Positions 11,412 through 23,290 are shown, numbered from the stretch's first letter. The stretch is 64,000 nt of DNA from Budorcas taxicolor (GCF_023091745.1 NC_068920.1:120307622-120371621); one strand, 5' to 3'. Numbers and translations: made by a program. The notes: a model not told the origin generated them from the sequence alone.

Positions 11412-13079
11412 ATGGTTTCTTTTTGATTATTACTTGTCATTGAATAAGGTCTGCTACTGGCTGAATAACAATATGACAAGTAGAGAAGCTGGTGAGGGAA
11501 TTTAAGTCTTTCAACTTCAACAGTTCTTATTTATCAAACACCCTTTCAGTTATTTCCTTTCCCTTGGGGACCTTCTCCTTTTAGCTTTTAGTATTCTGGA
11601 AACCTGTGTTAGACTCATAAACTTCCTGTAATGCAGTCTGGTGGCCCCTGCTTCTACTTCCTCTACCCCTTATTTCATCCTGTGCATTGTTGCCACATGT
11701 CTCCCACTCTGGAGGCAAGGTCAGCAGGTGACTCCTGCAGCCCTGCCTCTTCTGACCCTCTGCAGTATAGATCCCACTCTTCATGGGACATTCTCCAATC
11801 TCTACAGGCAGCCTGTGCTACCATATCTCATAAATGCAATAAAGATGTTATCAGCCAACTTTCCATCATGGTCCTTTGAGAATATCTGGGTCCTACCGTG
11901 GATCTGAGGAGGTACCTGGCATCTCTCTTCCCTGTTCTGGTTCTGATCCCACAGTAATCAACAGATTGACTTAACAGCTTCTCATTGACAGGTTTGGTCC
12001 TTCCTTGTCTCATTGAAAACGGAGGTCTCCCTCTATTTTTCATTTCTTTTGCTTTGTTCATTGGGTTTCATAAAATGAGAGTGGGATAAATAATTTAACA
12101 GGAAGTTTCTTGTCTTGAAAGGCTAATTGGTTATATAGCCTATATATAGCTTGAGAAGATTTATCTGTATTATATTTATATGTGAGTGTGCTATAAATTA
12201 TAAATAGGAACATGATCTATTTTTCCATTAGTTTATATTATTCTGCTTCCTTAGTCTTAAAAGTGTCCTTGTTTGTCATGAATAGCACTCCTTAGATTCT
12301 GTTGGTTTCTTTTCAAAATGAAGATATCTTTGTGACTTTTTATTATAAAAATAGCAAATATTCATTGTAAAACATCAAACAATATTGAAAACAAAAATCA
12401 CAATGAAAATCATTGAAAACCCCTCTATGTAACTACTATTAAGTTTGAGTGATCATCTTTTGAGAGATTTTCTAAGTATACACAAATGTGTCTGTAATTT
12501 GACAAAATGGAATCACAAATGCTGTTCTGTAAAGTTTTAAAAATTATAAAAATTCTGTGTTAATACATTATCATTAGAAGAAATTCAAAGGATGCTGAAA
12601 AGCCCTTCCTTACTCTTTCCATCCTTTTCCCTTCTTTTGGGAAAAGCACTGGTCTCAGACTTCCAGGTGTCTCCATTATTCATTTAAATACATTTATAAA
12701 CACATGAAACCTACATGATTTTTGAAAACATGAATTAGATCATACTGAATATGACTGAAATTCTAAATTTGGTATTTTCTTTATTGTTGTTGTGAATAGG
12801 ATCTCATTTTTAATTAATATTTCTAATTAGCTCAAAGGAATTGTGTTTTGAATATACACTGTATCTTATATTCATCCACTTTACTCAACTGTTTTGTTAA
12901 TTCACATGAAGGCTCCATGTCACTGCAGTGGCCAGAAGATCATTTTACGTGACTGGGGTTCCTGTTTTGCTTCTATTTTTAATAACTGCTTTACATTAAA
13001 GATAAAACCAGCTTTGTTTTAAGTAACTCTATATGATGTTATTAGAATATATTCCTATTCCTCTTTTTGTACATGAAAA
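11412..13079. other. Intergenic AT-rich sequence, unassigned
   Basis: No gene recognised. 12330-12540 has the same general layout as 9175-9390 (an A-rich old interspersed element). The two overlapping frames at 11631-11907 are in different frames of the same sequence and lack any domain. Confidence 0.35.
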
Positions 13080-13320
13080 GTGACTATTGAATTTTATCAA
13101 GTGCTGTTTCAGTATCTGTTGAAGTCATCACATTTTTCATTATTTAATCCAGTGAATTGGGTGATATTTTATTGTAATTATTACTAACAATTGCCTCTGT
13201 GTCAAACACTTCAATCATTCTTGGGATAAAGCCTCTTTGGCCGTAAATAAATATTAGTGAAACCTATGTTTATTTTAATGTGGGATTTGTGGGTGGCTTT
13301 GATCAGGTGAAGATTCCCTC
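13080..13320 (-). mobile_element. Ancient L1 ORF2 fragment
   Basis: The plus strand is similar to the antisense of the L1 reverse transcriptase region ('attgaattttatcaagtgc', then 'cttgggataaagcctctttgg'), as can be checked against the intact L1 at ~31165-31315 in this window. It is decayed and non-coding. Confidence 0.5.
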
Positions 13321-13830
13321 TGTTGGGGCCAGTGTGAGGAAAGCAGGAGAGACTCCGTCTTGACACCTGCCATCCATTTTAAAGACAGGATGTGAACTGG
13401 GCCTGAACCCCGCCCAAGAGTGAGGAAACCATTGCTAGTGGAGAAATAAATGCTGTTCTCTCCTGGAGACTCTCCTGGAGACTTCCCTCCCTACAGATGA
13501 CAAACGGAGATTACAGTTGAGGCCAGACTGCCCCTGTTAGATTGACCATGGAGACATCCCCCTTGATGTATAATCATGTCCCCCTTTATTGCTTTAACCT
13601 TAATTGCTTGTTCTCCTAGCACCTATTTGTTGTAGAACTCAATCATATACAAGAAAGAGGTTGCTAACATGTAACCAGTCACATAGTGCGGGGTATAAAA
13701 CTGGGCCTCTCAGAAACATCAGGGTCCTTGTTGGGAACTGATTCCCCTTGGACCTGCTGGTATAATAAACTGTACTCCTCTGTCTTGAGTGTCCTCTGAG
13801 GTGTGTTTTGCAACTCTGGATTCCACAACA
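13321..13830 (+). mobile_element. Solo LTR, probably class I ERV
   Basis: A 510-bp unit begins TGTTGGGG and ends CACAACA, a short terminal inverted repeat (TGTTG against CAACA). It has a TATA box at 13694-13700 and AATAAA at 13764-13769, in the order expected of U3-R-U5. The flanking tetramers are cctc and ccta, a decayed possible target duplication. No internal retroviral sequence adjoins it, so it is a solo LTR. Minus-strand frames at 13639-13925 are antisense to it. Confidence 0.75.
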
Positions 13831-14741
13831 CCTAAAGCAGTGCTTCTTACCCTTTTCCTCATTACCCATAGTAAGGATTTTTGACATTTTTTTCTTAATT
13901 GACTCCCATGTAATTTTAATTCCACAGATATATTATATATCTGTATATATACTGTCTGTATAACTGCATTTTCTATGTAAAAATGAATAAGATTTTTTTA
14001 GCCCCCTCAAGAAACAAATTGCTCCAACAGATTACATTGAGCTGTCACTCTGTTGTGAATACATGGCCTATAGTATTCTTTGTACATTACCTTTATTAGA
14101 TTTCAGGATCAAGCCCTGTGTGTTTTTATATCTTGGGATAAACTATGCAATAGGCCATGCATTCAAGGTTCAGAAACAAGGTATGGAATAGCAGAGCTGC
14201 TTTAAGTGAAGACCAAGTCTGTTCCTCAACTCCCCTGTGAACATCCTGATAAAGACAGACCAAGAAATACATTTGACCTTTGTCATCACTAACAAAGTCA
14301 GCCCCAGGGCTTTCCAATATCACTCCAATCCATCCCTAGAAGGCCTTTGCTAGGCAAGACATTGTAAACTGTGGCCCACAGCTCTTCACAATGTCAATCA
14401 CAGGCCCTTTAGCATGTGGATCAGAGAGTTTGCAATACTTAGTGGAAAAGAGAGGTTATAGGACAGGAGAGGAAACCAAGAGGTGATGACCTAGAATGTT
14501 ATTAGATTCCTAAAGCTGTATGCATTGTGCATATGGCCTTAGCTGGACAGCATGACAGTCAGAGAGAACAAGACTCCATAGGGAAAGCTGCTTATAAAGC
14601 CAAGAAAGTGAAATCAAAGATTGACAGTACAATAGAGTTTGAACCCAGAGAGAAGTGGAGGACAGAGGTTGGAGCCACAGACTGAGCTGTAGACTGGGAT
14701 GCTGCAGTAAGTATTAAAGTACATATGGATGAGAGCCCAAG
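13831..14741. other. Intergenic sequence, nothing recognised
   Basis: No gene or clear repeat. A 65-codon minus-strand frame at 14126-14323 has no motif that I know. Confidence 0.35.
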
Positions 14742-15017
14742 GCTGTGTGCTCAGTTTGGTTCAATTCAGTTCAGTTGCTCAGTCGTGTCCAACTCCGCAA
14801 CGTCAGGCCTCCCTGTCCATCACCAACTCCCGGAGCTTACTCAAACTCATGTCCAACAAGTCAGTGATGTCATCCAACCATCTCATCCTCTGTCGTCCCC
14901 TTCTCCTGCCTTCAATCTTTCCCAACATCAAGATCTTTTCAAATGAGGTGATTTTTCACATCAGGTGGCCAAAGGATTGGAGTTGCAGCTTCAACATGAG
15001 TCCTTCCAATGGATCTT

Positions 15018-16646
15018 TGCCAGGAGCCAGCACGGGAGATTCCACCCATGACAAGGTCATGCGAAGGAGACCTGATAAGCAAGGCTTCAGTACTCGAGGG
15101 ATTCCCTGGGCTGACCCTACCCATGACAAGGTCATGCAGAAGAGACCTGACGAGCAAGGCGGATCAGAGGGACCCCCTGGACCTGCTCGAGCATCTACCC
15201 CAAAACCAGAATCTGTCTTACTATTTTGTGCCTTTCACCAACTCTTCTGACATTAACAGGGGGCTATCCCTGACCACCTTTCTCTGAAAAAATTCAACTT
15301 AGGGCTTTAGTTAATAAGTCTCCTGGACATGATAGGAGTGTTTCAATTCAAACCCCTCTGATGGCTTTCTAGCTTGCTTGGCAGGTTTATCCAGACTCTT
15401 GCAGCTACGCTTGTGATTGTTCACAGCCTCCCAACTGTGAGAGGCATGGGAAGCCTAAAACATTCTAAAAATATAGAGCCTTTAGAAGAGTTAAAAACTA
15501 TTAGAATAGTGCTGGTGTAGGATTTCACTGTTGAGCCAATGCTTGCTGCCAAGTTCCCATATCCCTTTTCCATTGTGCACCTGGGAGTGCATTAGTTAAC
15601 ATAGTTCAGTTCAGTTGCTCAGTCGTGTCCGACTCTTTGTGACCCCATGAATCGCAGCACACCAGGCCTCCCTGTCCATCACCATCTCCCGGAGTTCACT
15701 CAGACTCACATCCATCGAGTCTATGATGCCATCCAGCCATCTCATCCTGGGTCGTCCCCTTCTCCTCCTGCCCCCAACCCCTCCCAGCATCAGAGTCTTT
15801 TCCAATGAGTCAATTCTTCACATGAGGTGTCCAAAGTACTGGAGCTTCAGCTTCAGCATCATTCCTTCCAAAGAAATCCCAGGGTTGATCTCCTTCAGAA
15901 TGGACTGGTTGGATCTCCTTGCAGTCCAAGGGACTCTCAAGAGTCTTCTCCAACACCACAGTTCAAATGCATCAATTCTGCAGTGCTCAGCCTTCTTCGC
16001 AGTCCAACTCTCACATCCATACATGACCACAGGAAAAACCATAGCCTTGACTAGACGGACCTTAGTTGGTAAAGTAATGTCTCTGCTTTTGAATATACTA
16101 TCTAGGTTGGTCATAACTTTTCTTCATAGTTGGAATGTAAGAAAAACAAGTAGTAGCCTTGGAATTAACCACATCAGACCTTTGAGCTAATTGGTTCTTT
16201 CTTTGTTGTAACTCACTGCACCTTTGCTCCCTGAGAATGTAACTCTGTTTAATACTTTCTGAGGCTGACATAGATTAGAAATATAAAGAAAAAACACTTC
16301 AAGGGAAAATAAGTTTTCTGGTTGAGCAGCCTTTATCAAAAGAGGGTCATAAAATGTCCACAGGCCTCCAAGGCCAGGAGATAATGTACACAACATTGTT
16401 TATGGGAAAGGTAAGCAGAAAAAATCCTGGTTTCAATAAGGGCAAAGCTGCTGGAGTGTTTGGGCTGATTCTGCATGACCTTGCATCCTTCATTTCCCTC
16501 TATGTACAAGTCAGGGTATAAAAGCTCCTTTTGAAAATAAAGTTACAGGCCTCGCTCACTGAAGCTTGGTCTCCCCATGTCATTCATTCGCCAGCGTCGT
16601 CCATCCTGAGGGTATCCCTCGACTCTGCTGAGGCTGGACCCCAGCA
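15018..16646 (+). mobile_element. Solo class II ERV LTR (BTLTR1-like), split by BovB
   Basis: About 1.1 kb of LTR after removing the nested BovB. It begins TGCCAGGAGCC and ends CCCCAGCA. It carries a TATA box at 16517-16523 and AATAAA at 16536-16541, and it interrupts the outer BovB exactly between 'tccttccaatgg' and 'attcagg'. The six flanking bases, gatctt and aatatt, match at four of six positions and both derive from the expected BovB text, giving a 6-bp target duplication typical of class II elements. Two ~85-bp related units, each with 'cccatgacaaggtcatgc', occur near the start (15045-15145). No internal gag or pol is seen. Confidence 0.7.
15607..16122 (-). mobile_element. BovB LINE, 5'-truncated, nested in the LTR
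   Basis: The BovB 3' end in complement ('cagttcagttgctcagtcgtg') extends to 'ctaggttggtcataac'. A short catagtt repeat lies at both edges, a possible target duplication. The minus frame at 15818-16114 is the C-terminal BovB reading frame. It is the youngest layer of this three-level nest. Confidence 0.85.
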
Positions 16647-17666
16647 AATATTCAGGACTGATTTCCTTTAGGATGGACTGGTTGGATCTCCTTGCAGTCC
16701 AAGGGACTCTCAAGAGTCATCTCCAACACCACAGTTCAAAAGTATCAATTCTTCAGCACTCAACTTCCCTTATAGTCCAATTCTCACACCCATACATGAC
16801 TATTGGAAAAACCATAGCTTTGACTAGACAGACCTTTGTTTGCAAAGTAGTGTCTCTGCTTTTTCATATGCTGTCTAAGTTGGCCATAACTTTCCTTCCA
16901 AGGAGTAAGCGTCTTTTAATTACATGGCTGCAGTCACCATCTGCAGTGATTTTGGAGCCCCCCAAAACAGTCTCTCACTGTTTCCATTGTTTCCCCATTA
17001 ATCTGCCATGAAGTGATGGGACCAGATGTCATGATCTTCATTTTCTGAATGTTGAGATTTAAGCCAACTTTTTCAGTCTCCTCTTTCACTTTCATCAAGA
17101 GGCTCTTTAGTTCTTCTTCATTTTCTACCTTAAGGGTGGTGTCTTCTGCATATCTGAGGTTATTGATATTTCTCCTGGAAATCTTGATTCTAGCTTGTGC
17201 TTCATCCAGTCCAGCATTTCTCATGGAAGTGGTCAAATAGAAGATGGCAAGAGTGAACATGAACATTTTAGGACTCAGGAAACTAAAATGGACTGGAATG
17301 GATGAATTTAACTCAGATGACTATTATATCTACTACTGTGGGCAAGAATCCCTTAGAAGAAATGGAGTAGTCATCATAGTCAACAAGAGTCTGAAATGCA
17401 GTACTTGGATGCAATCTCAAGAACAACAGAATGATCTCTGTTTGTTTCCAAGGCAAACCATTCAATATCACAGTAATCCAAGTCTATGCCCCAACCAGTA
17501 ATGCTGTGTTCTCAAAGGCTTAGTATTAATATATTGCCTACAGCACGAATGTCTCTTTTGAAAAGTTAGACCTGCCTTTAAGGGATAGAACTCCTTGATT
17601 TCTGCTTTTCAAAGTAGGTAATTAGTCTTGGAAAGTTTGGGAGGATTTAGCATTCACCCATTTTGT

Positions 17667-17755
17667 AGTGGGGTCTTCCCAGGTGGCACATTGGTGAAGA
17701 ATCCACTGCCAGTGCAGGAGATATGAGTTCAATCTCTGGGTCAGGCAGATCCCCT
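17667..17755 (+). mobile_element. Bov-tA SINE, head fragment
   Basis: Head and B-box-like part ('gtcttcccaggtggcac', 'gtgcaggagatatgag') are present, but the BovB-like tail is missing. Confidence 0.75.
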
Positions 17756-17925
17756 AGTTAAGTCACCAGATGAGAATGCTTTGATTACCACCTGTGAAAC
17801 TCTGAGCCAGAAACCCAACTAAGCTGTACCTGAACTCCTGAGCCAGAGAAACTGTAAGATAAAAATATGTGTTATTTTAAGTAACTGAATTTGTGGTAAT
17901 TTGTTATGCAGCAACAGACACCATT
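17756..17925 (+). mobile_element. ERVL-MaLR-type LTR 3' end
   Basis: It shares the ending seen at 4850-5395: 'ctgagccagaaaccca', 'gagaaactgtaagataaaa' and 'gtggtaatttgttatgcagca'. Only the 3' part of the LTR is left. Confidence 0.5.
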
Positions 17926-17968
17926 GCTATACACATATATATACACCTGTATACTTCCAGTTGAGTAA

Positions 17969-18600
17969 CTTTCAAATTTCCTTCCCCCTCCCCAAGTTAT
18001 TAGTTTAATATTTACTAGGTTAAACATGGACTTTAATATTGTAAAAAAAAATTGTATTTTTCTTTCATATGTTCAAATTTTATTAGCATATGTTTTATGT
18101 TCTATATTTATTTAAAAATTTAAATATTAGGGGCTTCTCTAGTAGCTCGGCTGGCAAAGAATGCCTGCAAAGCAGGAGACCCTGATTTGATTCCTGGGTC
18201 AGAAAGCTCCATTGGAGAAGGGATAGGCTACCCACTCCAGTATTCTTAGTCTTCCTTGGTGGCTTAGCTGGCAAAGAATCCGCCTGTAATGTGGGAGACC
18301 TGGGTTCAATCCCTGGGTTGAATTCAATCCCTGGGTTGGGAAGATCCCATGGAAAAGGGGATGGCTATCCATTCCAGTATTCTGGCCTGGAGAATTCCAT
18401 AGTCCATGGGATCACAAAGAGTTGGACATGACTAAAAGGCTAAATATCCTTCTAATTTTCTAAATTTCCTTCTCCCTCCCCAAGTTATTGGTTTAATATT
18501 TACTAGGTTAAATGTAGACTTTAATATTGTAAAAAAAAACTGTACTTTTCATTCATGTGTTCAAATTTTATTAGCATATGCTTTTGTGTTCTACTTTCAT
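17969..18600. repeat. Direct duplication, ~140-bp arms offset by ~488 bp
   Basis: 17969-18110 and 18457-18600 are clearly the same sequence with roughly 10% differences: both have 'ctccccaagttatt', 'tttactaggtta', 'ctttaatattgtaaaaaaaa' and 'gttcaaattttattagcatatg'. The copies enclose Bov-tA sequence at 18133-18443. It looks like a local tandem duplication, not two transposon arrivals. Confidence 0.8.
18133..18443 (+). mobile_element. Two adjoining Bov-tA SINEs
   Basis: A partial copy (18133-18247: head 'gggcttctctagtagctc' through 'ctacccactccagtattct') is followed directly by a fuller copy (18250-18443) with its BovB-like tail. The second copy has an internal duplication of 'ttcaatccctgggttg'. 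Confidence 0.8.
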
Positions 18601-20067
18601 TTAACTTTTATATATTGGTTATTATCTCCTTTCTCAATTCATATTTTATTGAAATGCCTTTACTTTTCAAATACTGAGCTTTTGTTTTTATTTACTGATC
18701 CAGAGAAGTTATTTTTCACTTTGAAAATGATGTCCTTCCGCTTTTATGGTCATATTTTCTTCTTCCTCTTTAGTCTGGCTCTCTTCTCTATTCCTTTCTT
18801 GTATTATCGGTTGAATTCTTTCTAAAATGTTCCCTTTTACCAACCACCAAAAATAAGAAAATTTTAAAACATAAAATTTCCTAAAAGTACTGCTTTCACT
18901 GCATTCCACAGAGATTACTGTGGCATTTTTTGTTTTGTTTTGTTTTTTGCTTGTTTTTTTTTTGTATTTTACTGTGGCATGTTTTAAACATCATTGTTTT
19001 CTGAATAAACTCTTTATGTGTTCTTGATTTCCTTTCCAATTCAACAGTTGACTCAGTAAGAATTTTTATGTTTCCAAGTACTTGGTTTATTTTTATTTAT
19101 TTTGGTTGTTACTTTACATTTCATCCTCTTTTGGCCTGAGAACATAGCACGTATCATTTCTGTTCTTTTTGAACTAGTAGAGATCATGTCTGTGGCTTAG
19201 CCTGTGATGTATGACACCATATGGGCAATTGCCATGAGCAGTTGGAAGTTATACATAGTACAAGATATTTATTAATTATATCTCTAAGAGATTTTTTTCT
19301 CCGAGGCTGGGACAGGCTCAGGGGCTAAAGTGAGAGTTGAAGAACATTCAAGGGTATATTCACAGGGGTATCCTGATTCCAGGCTTATCTGGGAATGGCA
19401 CCACTCAAACAGCCTAGGAGTATGTTGCTGAAATAGAGGGGACTAGAGCCTGGTGGGCTGCCGTCTATGGGGTCATGCAGAGTCGGACACAACTGGAGCG
19501 ACTTAGCAGCAGCAGCAGCAGTTAAGAGAAGAGCTGGTGGGACCGGCCAGAGAGATGGAGAAATGGTGTGTCCCTTGCATGGTGAGGCAGGTCTGACAGT
19601 AGACAAGCAGAGAAGCTGAAGAGGGGATAGGGAGAGAGGGGTGGATCTCTGGTGTGTTTCAGGGTGGCATGTTCTGCTATCCGTCAAGGTCATGAATACC
19701 ACACTAGAGCACAGCCTGAAGTTAGGAGGAGATAATTTCCATACTCTACTGGTTCTGGAGGCCTGCCAGACTTGCCCTTAGTTAGGAAAAGTACTCTCTT
19801 TAATTAAGCTGCCATATTTGCATTTCTTTTATTGTGCAGTTGAATTTGAGCCTCACTGAGGATAGGACAGTAAAATCTCTTACTATAATTGTTTTTCTAA
19901 AATGAAATTTTCTTATGTTTATGCCCATTTTCCTTTCTGTATTTTATAGCTATATTTTAGGGTCATAAATACTCAGTATTCTTAATTTTGTATTATTAAA
20001 CATGTCTTTTCCACTATATGATGATCTTTTTCATTCTTTTGAATACTTTTTGCTTTTATTTGGTAGT
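18590..20067 (-). mobile_element. Ancient L1M fragment (ORF2 N-terminal side)
   Basis: The plus strand parallels the antisense ORF2 endonuclease region of the intact L1 here: 'tactgctttcactgcattccacag' is the counterpart of ~32115-32140, and 'actatatgatgatctttttc' of ~32700. It is decayed and interrupted by a Bov-A tail fragment. A 65-codon frame on each strand near 18700 is spurious. Confidence 0.45.
19437..19523 (+). mobile_element. Bov-A2 SINE 3' fragment with (AGC)n tail
   Basis: 'gcctggtgggctgccgtcta', then 'gagtcggacacaactggagc', then an (AGC)5 run: the usual end of Bov-A2. Confidence 0.8.
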
Positions 20068-20071
20068 CATG

Positions 20072-20296
20072 CATGCATGCTAAGTTGTTTCAGTCATGTC
20101 CAACTCTTTGCAGCTCTATGGAATGTAGCCTGCCAGGTTCCTCTGTCCATGGGATTCTCTAGGCAAGAATACTGGAGTGGGTTGCCATTCCCTTCTCTAG
20201 GGGATCTTCCCCACCCAGGGATTAAACCCATGTCTCCTGTGTCTCCTGCGTTGGCAGGCAGGTTCTTTTGCCACTGGTGCCACCTGGGAAGCCCAT
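20072..20296 (-). mobile_element. Bov-tA SINE
   Basis: Complement-oriented full copy: the BovB-like tail is at the left ('tttcagtcatgtccaactc') and the tRNA-like head at the right ('gccacctgggaagccc'). The frames at 20002-20375 are SINE frames. Confidence 0.9.
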
Positions 20297-21025
20297 TTGG
20301 TAGGCAGTGTAAAGCAAAAAAAATTTTTTTTCGTACAAAAGAATTAAAGTTCTGATTATTGTTAGTTAGGACCAAAGGTAGAAAAGAAAATGTTTATTGT
20401 TTGTTTTAAGTTAATTGCCCGTACTGCTAAAAAACAATTGACTTACCACATATACTTACTTGCAAGATACAAGTAAACAAAAGACTTAATGGAAAAGTGA
20501 TAAGCAAATACAAAAATTAAAATAAAATATAAACTCAGGAAATGACTAAACATGACAGTAAATGAATATAGTAAAAATTTTTCTACTGTAAACAAAGTGC
20601 CCCAGTTCAGATTGAAAAACAAAATCTGTTGGTAAATTATGAGGTACACTCAAAGGTTTTTAAAAGACAAAGTCCAGAAAGTTAGAAAAACAACACAAGC
20701 TTCTCTGTTTTCCTTGACACAACTGCACTTCTAGTTCCAGTTTCCCATGCCGTCAATGTCTCAGTCTTCATCTCAGCCACATGGGGTCTGCTCCTGTTTC
20801 TTCGGGGTGTCTAGTTCTGGAGGACTTCCCATGGCAGGAGATGAGGGGGCTCTGGGGGCACAGGGTCCCTCAGGACTGGGCGTCCTTCCACAGCTGTGCT
20901 GCCCTTCCGTGCCTGCAGATCACGCTGCCAGGCCATGCCAGGCTCTGTCTGCCTTGACGTGCTGCACACACCTCCCTTCTCCAAGGCCTTGATAGCTCTC
21001 TGAATGGGATTCTGTCTGAAAATGA
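20297..21025. other. Intergenic sequence with a GC-rich patch
   Basis: 20310-20690 is AT-rich without assignable content. 20720-21010 is GC-rich with an 81-codon plus frame (20747-20992) that lacks known motifs. I cannot say whether the patch is a pseudogene piece or unique sequence. Confidence 0.3.
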
Positions 21026-21251
21026 GGTGTGCGCGTGCTCACTCATTCAGTTGTGTCCTGCTCTTTGTGACCCCATAGACTGTAGCCTGCCAGGCTCCTC
21101 TGTCCATGGAATTTTCCAGCCAAGAATACTGGAGCAGGTTGCCATTTCCTCCTTCAGGGGATCGTCCCAACCCAGGGATCAAACTCGCACCTCCTGTGTC
21201 TCCTGCATTAGCAGGCAGATTCTTCACCACTGAGCCACCTAGGAAGCCCAG
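21026..21251 (-). mobile_element. Bov-tA SINE
   Basis: Tail at the left ('attcagttgtgtcctgctc'), head at the right ('gagccacctaggaagccc'). Complete apart from ordinary mutations. Confidence 0.9.
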
Positions 21252-22699
21252 AAAATGAGACACAGGTCTGTTCTACATGCTCATTCAGAATTTTGTTCTC
21301 TCCCTGGGGGCTCTGCTCAGGACAAAGTTCTCTGAAACTTTTTGTCTGTGATCTACTAACATCTAAGACAGGGGTAGCAAATTAGTAGCTTACAGGCTAG
21401 ATACAGTCCCAGAGGTTTTTATCTGGCTCAGACAGTATTTAAAGATTCTTTTGCAAAGATTATGAACATTTTTTTTTAATGAGAGGTTTAGCATTTATAT
21501 CCAGCTACCAATTTACAGCAAATGCAGAAGACAGAGGAAACATGTTAAATAACACTACAAAATCCAGACTCTAGAACACTCTATACAATAAAGGACCTGC
21601 CTTCATTAACAGATATATCACCAGGGTCAAAAAGGTGGGGAGTGAATCCAGAGATTAAAGGAAACTTAAAAACATTAATCACTTGCACTGTGTAAACTTT
21701 GGATCCTATTTCAAACACACTACAAAAATTAAAATAATGTAAAATAAACCTTTATAACTACCATGAGAAACTGTAAAGTTTAACACTGACAGACTATTTG
21801 AAAATTATTGTGGTTTATTTAGTTATGATACTGTGTTATGGTTTTAAAAAAAATATGAGTTCTTATCTTTACAAAGAAAATTATGAGTCTGGGATTTACT
21901 TTAAACTCACCCAGGACTAGAGACGGGTGGGGTTATAGAAGAAACAAAATTGGTCATGAGTTGATAATTGTTGAAACTTAGTCATGGGTACAAGGAAGTT
22001 CACTATACTGTTTTCCCTAACTTTAAAAAATTTTTTTGCCTAACTTGAAATACGTTTGTAATTTCGCATAGTGACCTTTTGTTTTTTTTGAAGGCGAGCT
22101 TCCACATAAAAATTCTAATTTTGGATTCTTTTGGGAGAATGAAAATATCTGGTAATATTATTATCTGGTAAAATAATAAATTATCCATAACAACTAGCCA
22201 AATGGAGAAGTATTACATGAAGTCACCATCCAGGGAACCGCAGACCCTGACGCTCCTTAGTGCCCTTAAAGCCCATTTCCTGTATCTCTGCTGCTGCCTC
22301 AACATCAGTGTCTGGTTTGCAAACCACAGAACTTTTCTTTCCTTCCTGTTTGACATTCTACTTCACTCAGCCCAGCCATCATGGTTTAGGTCAGGCTGGG
22401 CCAAAGTGAGTGCTTGACTTCCCCCTTTTCTCCATAATATTTTTCTCCTAAATCTTTTTTCTGTGCTCTGAAACGTCTTTGGTTCCCCCATGAGTGAAGG
22501 ATTTTGAAACTCAAAAGCCAGAAGGAGATACTTCTCCCTCCTCCATCCCTCCTGGTACTTCCGGTGTCACATCCCTTCCCTGAGCCTGTGAGAAAGAACA
22601 GTGTGAGGCTTTGGAAGGGGAAGCAGTAGGCCAAGACAGGAAGGAAACCCGGAGGTAAATGCGGTTAAGAAGGAGAGATGGGTCTTACACATGCCCGAT
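21252..22699. other. Intergenic sequence, unassigned
   Basis: 21365-21560 looks like an old interspersed repeat that I cannot name. The remaining sequence shows no gene; short frames at 22003-22634 have no known domain. Confidence 0.35.
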
Positions 22700-23290
22700 T
22701 GGCAAGTGTTAAAATGTTGGCTGATATCAAGTGCCACCAAAGGTGAAGGAAAGCAGAAAGCCTCATGGGAATGCTAATGGGTATAGTCTTTCTGGGAAGC
22801 AGATTGAAATGGAATAAAATGGAATATGGACCAGTTAATTCTACAACCTTGTACTCAGGGATGCTGAGCCCAGAGACATTCTTGCCCAGGCCCCCAAAGA
22901 AATGTGTGGGTATGTTCTTGTAGAATTGTTTGTAATGGTGAAGATTTGGAAACACCTAGAAGCTTATTCGTAGGAAAGTAGATAAATAAATTGTTATATG
23001 AAAATGATGAATACCATTCAGCAGATAAAAGGTCCATTTTTTCTTTTATATTAACTTGGAACCATCTCAAAATCTCATAATCTTGACTGGAAAAAAAAAA
23101 GTGAGAAAAGAATGACATGTAAACCAAAAGACCACTTAAGGATGTTTTCAAAGATACGCACAAAATAATATTAATCTTGGGCCTAGATACAAATAGAAAT
23201 ACAGATTGGCTGGACAAAAAGAATGATAGAAGAGAAAAATGAGATTGCGGATGGAGTGAAGGGGTCAAAATATCAAGTTAAACAATAGTG
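22700..23290 (+). mobile_element. Ancient L1M 3' region
   Basis: Sense-strand layout of a decayed L1 ORF2 C-terminus and 3' UTR: 'cctcatgggaatgctaatggg', 'tgtttgtaatggtgaagatttggaaacacc' in pieces, 'aaatgatgaataccattcagcag'. The minus-strand frames across it are antisense. Confidence 0.5.

Larger units (their letters stand above)
14754..17502 (-). mobile_element. BovB LINE with inverted 5' part, split by an LTR
   Basis: The 3' end of BovB is read in complement at 14754-15011, resumes after an inserted LTR at 16653, and continues to about 17224, covering the reverse-transcriptase C-terminal part. At ~17225 the sequence switches to the plus strand and encodes a BovB endonuclease segment (frame 17244-17501, with 'MARVNMNILG' and 'KWTGMDEFNSDD'). 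A near-perfect 12-bp direct repeat, gctgtgtgctca against gctgtgttctca, flanks the whole at 14742-14753 and 17503-17514. The parts therefore arrived in one event, as in twin-primed LINE insertions. The central coding region is deleted and nothing is functional. Confidence 0.85.

Noticed and set aside
14729..15250. 173-codon plus-strand frame
   Set aside because: It runs from flank through antisense BovB into the class II LTR, so it is a chance frame over repeat junctions.
20002..20375. 117- and 93-codon frames on both strands
   Set aside because: They translate a Bov-tA SINE; the same peptide patterns recur at every SINE in the window.
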